In this document: positions 1 to 8,713 of the stretch, in pieces
Position numbering within the stretch: position 1 is the first letter of the stretch
Layout of the letters: every line of letters begins with the position of its first letter
Notes under the pieces: generated by a model
What the model was told of the DNA's origin: nothing
The model's database searches: none
What the model saw: only the letters and a program-made list of their open reading frames with translations
Origin: Comamonas badia DSM 17552
Lineage (GTDB): Bacteria; Pseudomonadota; Gammaproteobacteria; Burkholderiales; Burkholderiaceae_C
Reading direction: 5' to 3'
Length of the DNA stretch: 64,000 bases
NCBI RefSeq assembly: GCF_000484635.1
Contig: NZ_AXVM01000004.1
Span: 248,001 to 312,000, forward strand
Position numbers and translations under genes: made by a program

Positions 1-520
1 CATCCAGCGTGACGACCATCGGGTCGCTGAATTCTGTCAATCCCTTCGGATCGATGAGCACGATTCGGCGCAACTCCGGCAAGTTGCCGCGGACGGCCAA
101 GACCTTGTCCAACTGCTCTTCGTCTTCGACAAACAAGACCACCGTGCCGGAATCTGCGCAGATATACCGGACCTGATCCGCCGCATCGGTGGGATAAATC
201 CCGTTCGCCACCCCACCGGCCGACAGAACGGCCATGTCCGCCCAGACCCACTCCACCGAGGTGTTGGCGAGAATGGAGACACATTCCCCCTGGCGCACTC
301 CGATGGAGATCAACCCCATGGTGAGCTCCCGGACGATCGTTCCGACCTCACTCCAGTTCCAGGCACGCCATAGACCGAAATCCTTTTGCCGCATCAAGAC
401 TTGATTTGCACGGCTTTCGACCGCACCCCAGAACATGTCGGGAATGGTCTCTCCCGGAACGACAATGTCATGCCGGGGTTTGAAATGATCGAGATTCCAG
501 AGTCGGGACACGCGCGTCAT
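1..520 (-). CDS. AMP-forming acyl-CoA synthetase, C-terminus outside window
   Basis: About 173 residues of the N-terminal part of an adenylate-forming long-chain fatty-acid-CoA-ligase-type enzyme are visible; the gene runs off the left edge, so the phosphate-binding loop and catalytic lysine are not seen. The segment with SILANTSVEWVWADMA and ANGIYPTDAADQVRYIC is typical of the FAA1-like (AMP-binding) family before the P-loop. The ATG at 518-520 overlaps the stop of the upstream ABC ATPase gene by four bases (ATGA), so it is translationally coupled to a Liv-type importer operon. Inferred role: CoA activation of the imported acid. It parallels the second synthetase/Liv operon at 8.7-15.4 kb. 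Confidence 0.85.
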   Translation of the reverse strand, partial: MTRVSRLWNLDHFKPRHDIVVPGETIPDMFWGAVESRANQVLMRQKDFGLWRAWNWSEVGTIVRELTMGLISIGVRQGECVSILANTSVEWVWADMAVLSAGGVANGIYPTDAADQVRYICADSGTVVLFVEDEEQLDKVLAVRGNLPELRRIVLIDPKGLTEFSDPMVVTLD

Positions 521-1305
521 CTCCAGGTTTTCTTCTTTTTCCAGCGCCGCTCGGCCCGCACGCCTTCTTCCTTCATGCCCAGGTAGAACTCCTTGATGTC
601 TTCCTTTTCACGCAATCGCGCACAGGTGTCTTCCATCACGATGCGGCCGTTCTCCAGCACGTAGCCGTAGTCAGAGGCGTTGAGGGCCATGTTCGCGTTC
701 TGTTCCACCAGCAAGATGGTGGTACCGCGTTCACGGTTGATGCGCACCACGATTTCGAAAATCTCTTTCGTGAGCTTCGGGGAAAGCCCGAGGCTGGGCT
801 CATCGAGCAAGATGAGTTCCGGCTTGGCCATGAGCGCGCGGCTGATCGCAAGCATTTGCTGCTGGCCGCCCGAGAGCAGTCCCGCGTCCTGATGGCTGCG
901 CTCCGCGAGAATCGGGAAGTAGCCATAGACCGCCTCCATATCGCGCGCGATGGCATCGCGATCGGCGCGCGCATAGGCGCCCATCAGGAGGTTGTCCCGA
1001 ACCGACAGCAACGGAAACACTTCTCGCCCCTCCGGCACATGCACCAGGCCCCGATGAACGATATGGACCGGATCCTTGGCGGTGATGTTCTCGCCCTTGA
1101 ATTCCACCGAACCCTTGCGCGGATCGATGATGCCGCTGATGGTCTTGAGAATGGTGGTCTTGCCAGCGCCGTTGGACCCCAGCACTGTCGCTATCTGGCC
1201 GCGCCGCACGTTCAGGCTTACGCCACGAATGGCCTTGATGGGGCCGTAAGCGCTTTCGACGTTGAGCAGCGTGAGGATGGCGTCGTCCACGGCAGGCACC
1301 GTCAT
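517..1305 (-). CDS. livF: Liv-type ABC transporter ATPase, LivF subfamily
   Basis: Cytoplasmic ATPase of a branched-chain amino acid (HAAT) family importer. Walker A GSNGAGKT is at residues 43-50, the signature LSGGQ at 145-149 and Walker B LILLDE at 165-170. At 262 residues it is longer than the usual ~235 because of a basic C-terminal tail (RRWKKKKTWR). A similar basic tail occurs on the second LivF-type gene of this window. It overlaps the preceding livG-type gene by four bases and is followed by an acyl-CoA synthetase. The real substrate is probably an organic acid feeding the local CoA-dependent pathway rather than leucine; that is inference. Confidence 0.9.
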   Translation of the reverse strand: MTVPAVDDAILTLLNVESAYGPIKAIRGVSLNVRRGQIATVLGSNGAGKTTILKTISGIIDPRKGSVEFKGENITAKDPVHIVHRGLVHVPEGREVFPLLSVRDNLLMGAYARADRDAIARDMEAVYGYFPILAERSHQDAGLLSGGQQQMLAISRALMAKPELILLDEPSLGLSPKLTKEIFEIVVRINRERGTTILLVEQNANMALNASDYGYVLENGRIVMEDTCARLREKEDIKEFYLGMKEEGVRAERRWKKKKTWR

Positions 1306-2114
1306 GCTGCTTCCCCATGGTTTTCGCGGCGCAGGCTGGCGACATCGTCCACCGAGCCCAGATAGGCTTCCACCACGCCCTGGTCTCTTTGCACCTCGGC
1401 CGGGCTGCCAACCGCAAGCACTTCACCCTGATTCATCGCCAGCACCCGATCGGACACCTTGGAAACCAGCGCCATATCGTGTTCAACCATCAGAATGGTC
1501 ACCCCGAGGTCACGCCGAATATCCTGAATCCAGAATGCCATGTCCTCGGTTTCTTCCACGTTCAAACCCGAGGAGGGCTCATCCAGCAGCAACAGCTTCG
1601 GCTCGGTGCAGAGCGCGCGTGCCAACTCAACCACTTTTCGAACACCGTAAGGCAGCCCCGCAACCAAGGCATCACGGTAGTGCTGCAATTCCAGCAGATC
1701 AATCACCTCCTCCACCTTGCGGCGCGTATCCCGCTCTGCCTGCCTCACCCCGCGCGAAAAAATCAGCTCCTTCCAAATACCCGTTCGACGGCAGATATGG
1801 CGCCCGATGAGCAGGTTCTGGAGCACGGTCGCATGCTCGAACAGTTCGATGTTCTGGAAGGTGCGGGCAATGCCCAGTGACGCCACCTGGTGCGGCGGCA
1901 CCTTGTGGAGAACCTGCCCGTCAAATTCCAGCGACCCCGAGGTAAGGTCGTAGATACGGCTGATGAGATTGAAGACCGTCGTCTTGCCCGCGCCATTGGG
2001 GCCGATCAGCGTGAACACCTCACCGCGCCGAACGTCGAAACTGACGTTGTTGACGGCAAGAACGCCTCCGAAACGCACCCGGAGGTCGCGGGCTGCAAGC
2101 AGAGCATCATTCAT
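1302..2114 (-). CDS. livG: Liv-type ABC transporter ATPase, LivG subfamily
   Basis: The second ATPase of the importer, 270 residues. Walker A GPNGAGKT is at 38-45, LPYG (the LivG-type signature) at about 154-157 and Walker B LLLLDEP at 174-180. It forms the ATPase heterodimer with the LivF-type protein encoded just downstream. The start and stop codons overlap both neighbours by four bases, so the operon is tightly coupled. Confidence 0.9.
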   Translation of the reverse strand: MNDALLAARDLRVRFGGVLAVNNVSFDVRRGEVFTLIGPNGAGKTTVFNLISRIYDLTSGSLEFDGQVLHKVPPHQVASLGIARTFQNIELFEHATVLQNLLIGRHICRRTGIWKELIFSRGVRQAERDTRRKVEEVIDLLELQHYRDALVAGLPYGVRKVVELARALCTEPKLLLLDEPSSGLNVEETEDMAFWIQDIRRDLGVTILMVEHDMALVSKVSDRVLAMNQGEVLAVGSPAEVQRDQGVVEAYLGSVDDVASLRRENHGEAA

Positions 2115-3187
2115 CTCAAGCGCTCCGACTTCTGAAAGGTCTTTTGCCGCTTGAACATGCCGCGCCGGTAGAACGGGTACAGCTCCAGCCAGGTGCAGAT
2201 CTTGAGCCAGCGGCCGTACATTCCCATGGGTTCGAGCATCACGAAGGCGATCAGGATCACGCCGTACACCACGGCTTGCAGCCCTGTCGCCTGCCCTATG
2301 GCCGCAGGCAGGTAGTCCTTGACCGAGGAAATCAGCTGCGGCATGCCGATCAGAAACATGGCGCCGAAGAAAACGCCGTGCATCGATCCCAACCCGCCGA
2401 TCACGATCATCAGCACCAGATCAATCGACTGCAACAAGCCGAACTGTTCAGGCGAGAGAAACTGGATCTGATGGGCATACAGCGCTCCACCCAGCCCGGC
2501 CAACGCCGCGGAAATCGCGAACGAAAGCGATTTGTAGCGTGCCAGATGAATGCCCATGCTTTGCGCAGAGATCTCGGAATCGCGGATGGCGACGAACGCA
2601 CGTCCCGTAGGCGCACGCAACAGGTTGAGCACCATCACCGTGCTGGCGACCACGCAGCCAAGGCACAAGAAGTAAAACGCCACCGGACCGTCCAGCGCCC
2701 AGCCGAACACCATCGGGCTTTGCACCATCAGACCTGAATTTCCGCCGGTGACGCTGTCCCAGCGTGTCAGGATTTCCTCGACGATGAAGCCAAACGCCAG
2801 CGTCGCTATGGCCAGGTACATGCCTTTGACACGCAGTGCCGGCAGACCGACGACCACGCCGACCGCGGCCGACAACCCCATGGCGCAAGCCATGGACAGC
2901 GGGAACGGCCAGCCACGGGCAGCCAGAAACGCTTCGGTATAGGCCCCCACCCCCATGAATGCCGCATGACCGATGGAAAACTGTCCGGTGAATCCAACCA
3001 GCAGCATCAGTCCGACGGCGATGACGGAGTAGATGAAGACAAACACAAGCTGAGCGATCCAGTACTCGGGCAACAGCCAAGGCGCACCCACCAGAGCGAG
3101 CAGCAGCAACCCATACCAGAACCGGTGCCCGCCGTGCTTGGCCAGGTCAATATCCTGGTCGTAGCGGGTTTTGAAAATAAAGCGCAT
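2111..3187 (-). CDS. livM: Liv-type ABC transporter permease, LivM subfamily
   Basis: Polytopic inner-membrane permease of 358 residues. It contains the LivM hallmark stretches GFTGQFSIGHAAFMGVGAY and a conserved GGLGSMHG near residue 280. The C-terminus is basic (about the last 25 residues), possibly cytosolic. It pairs with the LivH-type permease encoded 12 bases upstream. No substrate-binding protein gene is present in this operon; the one at 8714-9874 could serve both importers, or another may lie elsewhere. Confidence 0.9.
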   Translation of the reverse strand: MRFIFKTRYDQDIDLAKHGGHRFWYGLLLLALVGAPWLLPEYWIAQLVFVFIYSVIAVGLMLLVGFTGQFSIGHAAFMGVGAYTEAFLAARGWPFPLSMACAMGLSAAVGVVVGLPALRVKGMYLAIATLAFGFIVEEILTRWDSVTGGNSGLMVQSPMVFGWALDGPVAFYFLCLGCVVASTVMVLNLLRAPTGRAFVAIRDSEISAQSMGIHLARYKSLSFAISAALAGLGGALYAHQIQFLSPEQFGLLQSIDLVLMIVIGGLGSMHGVFFGAMFLIGMPQLISSVKDYLPAAIGQATGLQAVVYGVILIAFVMLEPMGMYGRWLKICTWLELYPFYRRGMFKRQKTFQKSERLR

Positions 3188-3199
3188 GGCCGTCCCCGC

Positions 3200-4087
3200 T
3201 CACACCTTCTTGCGCAAGCGCTCACCAAACAAACCCGAGGGCTTGACGGCCAGCATCAACAGTACGACGACATAGGGCATGGCATCCTTGAAGCCCTCGG
3301 GCAAAAAGTAGCCTGACAACGACTCGACCAGGCCAACGATGACCCCGCCCACGATGGCGCCCGGCAAGCTGCTGAAGCCTCCGATGATGGCGGCCGGAAA
3401 TGCCTTGAGCCCGATGAAACCCATGTTGGCGTGCACGAAAGTGATCGGCGCCAACAATATCCCGGCGACCGCGGCGACCGCGGCCGCCAGCGCCCATACC
3501 AAACCATTGAGGCGCCGCACCGGAATGCCCATGTAGTAGGCCGCCAGTTGATTCTGGGATGAGGCCTGCATGGCGACGCCCACGCGCGTGAATCGGAACA
3601 ACGCCCACAGGCCCGCGCACAGCAGCGCCGTCGCACCGATGATGACGAGCTGCTCACCGGCCAGAACCACCCCGCCGGCCTCGATCAGACTCCCTTTGTA
3701 GGGCGCGTTCAACGTGTGGGTGTCGGTGCCGATACCTGGCACCATGGTGATGCCGCCGCGCGCCACATAGCCCAGGCCGAAAGTGAGCATCACGATGGAA
3801 AACATCGGCTGCCCCAGCACAGGCTGTATCACCAGTCGCTCCACCACGATCCCAAACGCGGCCATCGCCAGCACGGCCGAAACGGCCGCCAGCCAGAACG
3901 GCATGCCGAACAGGCCCATGCAGGCGAAACCCACGAAGGCACCCAGCATCATCAGTTCGCCCTGCGCGAAATTGACGGTTTCCGTGACCTTGTAGATCAG
4001 CACGAACCCCAACGCGATCAAGCCATAAACACAGCCCTGCGCAATCCCCGCAACGATGACCTGCAATACCAGCAACGGCGTCTCCAT
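3200..4087 (-). CDS. livH: Liv-type ABC transporter permease, LivH subfamily
   Basis: Inner-membrane permease of 295 residues with the LivH signature KVTETVNFAQGELMMLGA near the N-terminus and GLKAFPAAIIGGFSSLPGA in the second half. It is the first gene of the livH-livM-livG-livF-synthetase operon. About 180 bases separate it from the upstream enoyl-CoA hydratase-type gene, so it may have its own promoter; a TTGACC box lies in that gap on the minus strand but no clear -10 follows. Confidence 0.9.
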   Translation of the reverse strand: METPLLVLQVIVAGIAQGCVYGLIALGFVLIYKVTETVNFAQGELMMLGAFVGFACMGLFGMPFWLAAVSAVLAMAAFGIVVERLVIQPVLGQPMFSIVMLTFGLGYVARGGITMVPGIGTDTHTLNAPYKGSLIEAGGVVLAGEQLVIIGATALLCAGLWALFRFTRVGVAMQASSQNQLAAYYMGIPVRRLNGLVWALAAAVAAVAGILLAPITFVHANMGFIGLKAFPAAIIGGFSSLPGAIVGGVIVGLVESLSGYFLPEGFKDAMPYVVVLLMLAVKPSGLFGERLRKKV

Positions 4088-4266
4088 CGGAATGGGTTCG
4101 CTCGTCCAACCAGGTGGCGAACCTCAATGTTTGATCGTCGTAGGTTAGATAGTCGGTCAACGTGGAATATCGTCTTATCCGACGATTCGAGGGTTCCGAG
4201 CCACCTGCTTTCGGCCTCACAACCGATGTACCTGCCCCTTTCAGCCAGCCACCGCCTCGGACCTTC

Positions 4267-5085
4267 TCAAGGTCTATGGAAATTCGGTGGGCGGCGTTCG
4301 CTGAAGGCTCTCACTCCTTCAGCAAAACTGCCGCCATTCACCAAATCCATCTGGCGTGCGCGCTCCAAATCAAGCTGCTGCGCCAGGGTATTTTTTTCCG
4401 CGGCAGCGAAGACCGCCCGGGCCTCCCCAATCGCATGGGGCGGCATCGCCGCCAATTGGCGCGCCAGGCGCGTGGACTCTGCTTCAAGACGCTCGTCGTC
4501 GACACAGGCCCATATCAAGCCCCATTCCTGCGCCTTCTGCGCCGGCAGTTTTTCCCCCGTCAACGCGAGTCCCAAGGTCCGGGCATACCCTATGGCCCGG
4601 GGCAGCACCCATGTCGCCCCCATGTCGGGTACGGCACCGAGCGACGGGAAAAACGGCAGGTAAAAGTACGATGACTTCGCGGCCACCACCAGATCACCGG
4701 CCAGCGCCAGACCGACGCCACCGCCCGCCGCCACGCCATTGATGGCACAGACCACCGGTACCGGCAAATCCTTGAGCGCCTTGACGACCGGATTCATGCG
4801 CGCCATCAAACCGCCCACGTATTCGCCCAGCGTGCCATCGGCGCTGGCTTCAGGCTGATCGATCAATTGGCGGTAGTGCGCCAGATCCGCGCCAACGCAG
4901 AACCCGCGCCCACGGCCCGTGAGGATCACGGCACGTACCCGTTTGTCATCTCTGATCCGATTGACGGCGTCAGTCATGCCTTCGATCACGGCGTCACCCA
5001 AGGGATTCATACGCTTGTCATCGGTGAGGCTGATGGTTGCGATCGATGCATCGATTGCAAATGAAACGGCGGGGTTTTGCGTCAT
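4267..5085 (-). CDS. Enoyl-CoA hydratase/isomerase family protein (PaaG-like)
   Basis: Crotonase-fold protein of 272 residues. The oxyanion-hole region NGVAAGGGVGLALAGD is at about 116-131. The acidic residue follows in AVPDMGATWVLPR, where Asp stands in the position seen in PaaG-type isomerases rather than the two-glutamate pattern of classical hydratases. This suggests isomerase or dehydrating chemistry on an acyl-CoA. Last gene of the acyl-CoA dehydrogenase/CaiB/DUF2889 operon; its ATG overlaps the DUF2889 stop (ATGA). Confidence 0.85.
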   Translation of the reverse strand: MTQNPAVSFAIDASIATISLTDDKRMNPLGDAVIEGMTDAVNRIRDDKRVRAVILTGRGRGFCVGADLAHYRQLIDQPEASADGTLGEYVGGLMARMNPVVKALKDLPVPVVCAINGVAAGGGVGLALAGDLVVAAKSSYFYLPFFPSLGAVPDMGATWVLPRAIGYARTLGLALTGEKLPAQKAQEWGLIWACVDDERLEAESTRLARQLAAMPPHAIGEARAVFAAAEKNTLAQQLDLERARQMDLVNGGSFAEGVRAFSERRPPNFHRP

Positions 5086-5627
5086 TGGGATTTCTTCCTG
5101 TGAACGGAAAAATGGGTGCGTGCAACCTCACCCCCCCACCGCAACCCGTGACAGGATCCCAGTGGAGAGGGCCTTGTGGACTCGTTTGGATTGAAATCAC
5201 TGTCCGCCCATAAAACCTGGAATACCACGGTAGCCATCGGCGGTATGAGTTCGGAAATATGCGTACAGCCCGCCTCGCCTCGGAACATCTGCTTCACTCT
5301 CAGCGTGAATCCGGGTTCGATCCTCAGTCCAACCAGTTTTTGGTAGGCCGCCTCAACCACGGCACACTCCTGGTACGGGTGCTCCTCGCTGTAAGCCGCC
5401 GACGCAACGATCCACCGATCCCGGTCCACCGTGAGGCGGACGCGCATTTGGTGAATCGCTGCCCCGGGATCAATGTTCCGGCCCGTCAGCAGTTGCACCG
5501 GGCCAGGCTTGGTATCGATAAGCAGTCCTTCGATATCCAGCAGTCCATCGTCGCGCTCGAAAGCTTCGCAGCTGATGCGCCTCAGATGCAGTGGCCGCCG
5601 CGGCCCGGGCGGTGGGGCCGTGCTCAT
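5082..5627 (-). CDS. DUF2889 domain protein
   Basis: A 181-residue protein matching the DUF2889 family by its pattern: a YQECAV segment and a GCTHISEL motif followed by PPMATVVFQ. The family has no established biochemical role. It often sits beside acyl-CoA metabolism genes, and here it lies between a CoA-transferase/racemase gene and a crotonase gene with four-base overlaps on both sides, so it is almost certainly co-expressed with them. Family placement is from recalled motifs only. Confidence 0.7.
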   Translation of the reverse strand: MSTAPPPGPRRPLHLRRISCEAFERDDGLLDIEGLLIDTKPGPVQLLTGRNIDPGAAIHQMRVRLTVDRDRWIVASAAYSEEHPYQECAVVEAAYQKLVGLRIEPGFTLRVKQMFRGEAGCTHISELIPPMATVVFQVLWADSDFNPNESTRPSPLGSCHGLRWGGEVARTHFSVHRKKSQ

Positions 5628-6787
5628 CCGCGCACCGCGACGAAAGCCACCCCGGCATCCACCAGCGTCTGGATTTCGGCGGGGGAATAGCCGGCACCTT
5701 CAAGCAGTGCAACGGTGTGCTCGCCGGTACCCGGTGCTTTTGGCGGCAGGGCCGACGGCGTGCGATCGAAGCGCGGCGCCGGCGCGGGCTGCAGCACGCC
5801 ATCCGGGCGCACAAAGGTGCCACGCGCCACGTTGTGCGGGTGTTCGGGGGCCTCATTCATAGACAGAACGGGGGCGAAGCAGGCATCGGAGCCCTCCAAC
5901 ACCTCGCACCATTGCGCCCGAGTGCGGGTGAGGAACACCTGGGCCAGCTTGGCGCGCAGCGCGGCCCACTCGCCCTGTTGCCATTGGTGCTCGAAATCGG
6001 GATCAGTGACGCCGCACAGCCCAAGCAGTTGCGCATAGAACTGGGGCTCAATGGCTCCGACGGACACATGCTTGCCATCCTGGCAGGCATAGGTGCCGTA
6101 AAAATGCGCCGCCCCATCCAGAAAATTCGACGCGCGCGCATCCTGCCAGAAGCCCTTGGCCATCAAGCCGTACTGCGCCGCCATCAGCAACGCCGCACCG
6201 TCGGTCATCGCGGCATCGACGACCTGGCCCATGCCCGTGTGCACTGCCTGCGCATGCGCGGCAAGCACGCCCATGGCCAGCAGCATGCCGCCGCCGCCAT
6301 AGTCGCCCGCCAGATTCAGGGGCGGCAGCGGCTGTGCGGCGGGCCCGATGGCGTGCAGGGCGCCGGTGAGGGCGATGTAGTTGATGTCGTGCCCCGCGGT
6401 GTGCGCGAGCGGCCCGGTCTGCCCCCAGCCCGTCATGCGGCCGTATACCAGCCCGGGATTGCGCGCATGGCATGCGTCAGGCCCCAGGCCGAGCTTCTCG
6501 GTGACACCCGGGCGGTAGCCTTCGATCAACACGTCTGCGCGTTCCACCAGGCGCAGCACGGTTTCGACCGCGCGTGGATCCTTCATGTTGAGAGAGAGCG
6601 ACTGGCGGCCGCGGTCCACGACGCTGTCGTTGCGCATGAGATCGTCGAGCCCTCCCCGGCGGGGTGCGGGCGCACGGTCAATGCGTATGACCCGTGCGCC
6701 CATGTCCGCCAGCAGCATGCAGGCGAAGGGGCCCGGACCGATGCCGGCGAGTTCGATGACGGTGAGATGCGAAAGAGGTCCTGGCAT
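5624..6787 (-). CDS. CaiB/BaiF family protein, alpha-methylacyl-CoA racemase-like
   Basis: Protein of 387 residues of the type III CoA-transferase fold. The N-terminal [20 protein letters not shown] and the pair GHDINY (His133) and GDYGGGG (Asp162) match the His/Asp proton-transfer pair of alpha-methylacyl-CoA racemases. The expected role is epimerisation at C2 of a 2-methylacyl-CoA, letting stereospecific dehydrogenases act on both isomers. This implies a 2-methyl-branched or 2-arylpropionyl-type CoA ester in the pathway. It lies 11 bases downstream of an acyl-CoA dehydrogenase gene. Confidence 0.85.
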   Translation of the reverse strand: MPGPLSHLTVIELAGIGPGPFACMLLADMGARVIRIDRAPAPRRGGLDDLMRNDSVVDRGRQSLSLNMKDPRAVETVLRLVERADVLIEGYRPGVTEKLGLGPDACHARNPGLVYGRMTGWGQTGPLAHTAGHDINYIALTGALHAIGPAAQPLPPLNLAGDYGGGGMLLAMGVLAAHAQAVHTGMGQVVDAAMTDGAALLMAAQYGLMAKGFWQDARASNFLDGAAHFYGTYACQDGKHVSVGAIEPQFYAQLLGLCGVTDPDFEHQWQQGEWAALRAKLAQVFLTRTRAQWCEVLEGSDACFAPVLSMNEAPEHPHNVARGTFVRPDGVLQPAPAPRFDRTPSALPPKAPGTGEHTVALLEGAGYSPAEIQTLVDAGVAFVAVRG

Positions 6788-6798
6788 ATGTCCGCGCC

Positions 6799-7959
6799 TT
6801 ACATCCGCTTCGCCACTTCCTCCAGCATCACCTCGGTAGCGCCGCCGCCGATCGTGAGAATGCGGGAGTCACGCGCCATGCGCTCGACCGGCGTGCCGAT
6901 GATGTAGCCCGTGCCGCCGTGCAGCTGAAGGCAGGTATGCACGACTTCCTGCAGCGTCTCGGCGCCGAAGGCCTTGAGCATCGACACCTCGCGCACCGTG
7001 TCCTTGCCTTCATCGATCATCTGCGCACACTGGTAGGTCAGCGCCCGCACGGCGGCGGCCTTGGCCGCCACCCACGCGATCTTGTTGCGCACCACCGGCT
7101 GGTCCCACAGTGACTTGCCGAACGCCTGGCGGTTGCGCAGATAGTCGACCGTCAGCTCGATGGCCTTGGAACTCGTACCGGACACCAGCGCCCCCACCAC
7201 CAGACGCTCGTTCTGGAAGGTGCTCATGATGTAGTAAAAGCCCTTGCCCTCTTCGCCCAGGAGCGCGTCGGCCGGCAGCTTCAAATCATCCAGAAACAGC
7301 TCCGCCGTGTCCGAGGAGCGCCAGCCATGCTTCTCGAACTTGCGCGCCACCTTCAGACCGGGGTTGCCCTTCTCCACGATGAACAGCGAGATGCCGCGGC
7401 TGCCCTTGGCTTGCGGATCGGTGCGCGCCGCCACGATGTAGATGTCGCCGAACACCCCATTGGTGATGAATGTCTTGGAGCCGTTGAGGGTCCAGCCCTC
7501 TGCGGTTTTGACGGCACGGGTCTTGAGCCCCGCGACATCGGATCCGGCATGCGGCTCGGTCACGCAAACCGCTCCTACCCGGATTCCAGCGCAGGCATCG
7601 GGCAGGTATTTCTGCTTTTGCTCGTGCGTGCCGCGATGCGCGATGTGTCCAATCGACATGTCGCTGTGCACCGTCAGCGCAGAAGCCACGCCGCCGTAGG
7701 AGGAACGCGCCAGTTCCTCGCCGAGCACGACCGAGGCCAGCGCACCCATGCCGCCGCCGCCATATTCCACCGGGTGGCGCATGCCCAGGAAACCCATTTC
7801 ACCCAGCTGGCGAAACACGCTGCGCGGAATCTCGCCGCTGGCCTCCCACTCATCCCCGTTGGGCACGATGACTTCGTTGACGAAACGGCGCACCTGCTGG
7901 CGCACGAGACGAAGGTCTTCGCCCAGGAAATCAGGTTCGTTGAATTCAAATTCGATCAT
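6799..7959 (-). CDS. Acyl-CoA dehydrogenase
   Basis: FAD-dependent acyl-CoA dehydrogenase, 386 residues from the ATG at 7957-7959 ([11 protein letters not shown]); an upstream in-frame ATG would extend into the operator region and is unlikely. Conserved parts include [22 protein letters not shown] and QLHGGTGYI. At the position where short/medium-chain enzymes have the catalytic Glu (YEGT), this protein has IGGGATEV, so the base must come from elsewhere, as in isovaleryl- and long-chain-type enzymes. First gene of an operon transcribed from a promoter at 8029-8058 that overlaps a TetR-type operator. Confidence 0.9.
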   Translation of the reverse strand: MIEFEFNEPDFLGEDLRLVRQQVRRFVNEVIVPNGDEWEASGEIPRSVFRQLGEMGFLGMRHPVEYGGGGMGALASVVLGEELARSSYGGVASALTVHSDMSIGHIAHRGTHEQKQKYLPDACAGIRVGAVCVTEPHAGSDVAGLKTRAVKTAEGWTLNGSKTFITNGVFGDIYIVAARTDPQAKGSRGISLFIVEKGNPGLKVARKFEKHGWRSSDTAELFLDDLKLPADALLGEEGKGFYYIMSTFQNERLVVGALVSGTSSKAIELTVDYLRNRQAFGKSLWDQPVVRNKIAWVAAKAAAVRALTYQCAQMIDEGKDTVREVSMLKAFGAETLQEVVHTCLQLHGGTGYIIGTPVERMARDSRILTIGGGATEVMLEEVAKRM

Positions 7960-8010
7960 GGGAATACCAGGAAATGAGGCCGCTTCCGGCGATGATGTCG
8001 GCGGTTTAAT

Positions 8011-8051
8011 ATTCCGACGCGGCGGTCTATTATAGACGGATGCGTCGGATA
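8011..8051. promoter_or_regulatory. Tandem TetR-type operators (sites A1 and A2)
   Basis: Two copies of the shared 8-2-8 palindrome lie 23 bp apart: A1 about 8012-8029 (TTCCGAC-type and GGCGGTCT-type halves) and A2 at 8034-8051. Larger symmetry is also visible: TCCGACGC at 8013-8020 mirrors GCGTCGGA at 8042-8049, around the central GTCTATTATAGAC (8025-8037). The site lies between the divergent acyl-CoA dehydrogenase and tetR genes, so it should control both. Confidence 0.75.
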
Positions 8052-8058
8052 ATTTCAA
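8029..8058 (-). promoter_or_regulatory. Promoter of the acyl-CoA dehydrogenase operon
   Basis: On the minus strand a TTGAAA box (8053-8058) is followed after 18 bp by a perfect TATAAT (8029-8034). Operator A2 fills most of the spacer, as expected for a repressor that blocks RNA polymerase. Confidence 0.65.
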
Positions 8059-8091
8059 GGGATTGATAAACTCCCCGAGACAGGAGAACCC

Positions 8092-8685
8092 ATGCCCCGA
8101 GTACGTTCAGACGATTACGAAACCAAGAGCCACGCAATCCTCGACAGTGCCGCCGCGCTGTTCGCGAAGGAAGGCTACCCATCCGCCAAGATGCAGGATA
8201 TCGCCAAGGCCTGCGGCGCGACCAAATCGATGCTGTACCACTATTTCCCGACGAAGGACGATCTGCTGTTCGCCATGCTCATGGAGCATCTTGAACGCGT
8301 GGTGCACAGCGTGGAAGACGCCATCGCCCTGCACGTCCCGCCGCGCGACAAGCTGCAGGCCATGGTGCAGGTTTACACGCAGAAATCAGCCCAGTCGCGC
8401 AGGCGCCACATGATCGCGATGCAGGACGTGAAGTACCTGCCCCGCGCCAAACAGACTCCGCTCATCGAGCTGCAGCGCACGTTGACCGACCGGGTCGCCC
8501 AATTGCTGCGCGAGGTCAATCCCAACCTGCCCGATGACGTCTACAAGCCGTACACGATGATGCTCGTCGGCCTGCTCAACTGGACCGACATGTGGTACAG
8601 GCCCGGCGGCGCGATGAAGCCGCAGGAACTCTGCGACCGGCTCGCCCGCCTGTTCCTGAAGGGGTTCCTCGCGGAAAAGGGATGA
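8092..8685 (+). CDS. TetR/AcrR family regulator 1
   Basis: A 197-residue regulator with an N-terminal TetR helix-turn-helix (about residues 32-57, ending MLYHYFPTKDDLL) and an all-helical ligand domain. The start is set by AGGAG seven bases before the ATG. It is a paralog of the regulator at 16870-17478: both begin VRxDDYExK and share nearly identical recognition helices. It probably represses its own promoter and the divergent acyl-CoA dehydrogenase operon through the tandem palindromes between them, and may act on the other copies of the motif. The inducer is likely an acyl-CoA (inference from family and context). Confidence 0.9.
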   Translation: MPRVRSDDYETKSHAILDSAAALFAKEGYPSAKMQDIAKACGATKSMLYHYFPTKDDLLFAMLMEHLERVVHSVEDAIALHVPPRDKLQAMVQVYTQKSAQSRRRHMIAMQDVKYLPRAKQTPLIELQRTLTDRVAQLLREVNPNLPDDVYKPYTMMLVGLLNWTDMWYRPGGAMKPQELCDRLARLFLKGFLAEKG

Positions 8686-8713
8686 TTCGCGGGAACCCTT
8701 CAGGCTCATCCCA

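Noticed and set aside
4125-4160. A seventh operator copy upstream of the first livH gene
   Set aside because: Only one half-site (TTGACCGAC on the minus strand) resembles the motif; the other half is not conserved, so it was not counted.
8677-8712. Bidirectional terminator between tetR 1 and the binding-protein gene
   Set aside because: GGGATGA/TCATCCC can pair but the loop is long and no T-tract follows on either side.
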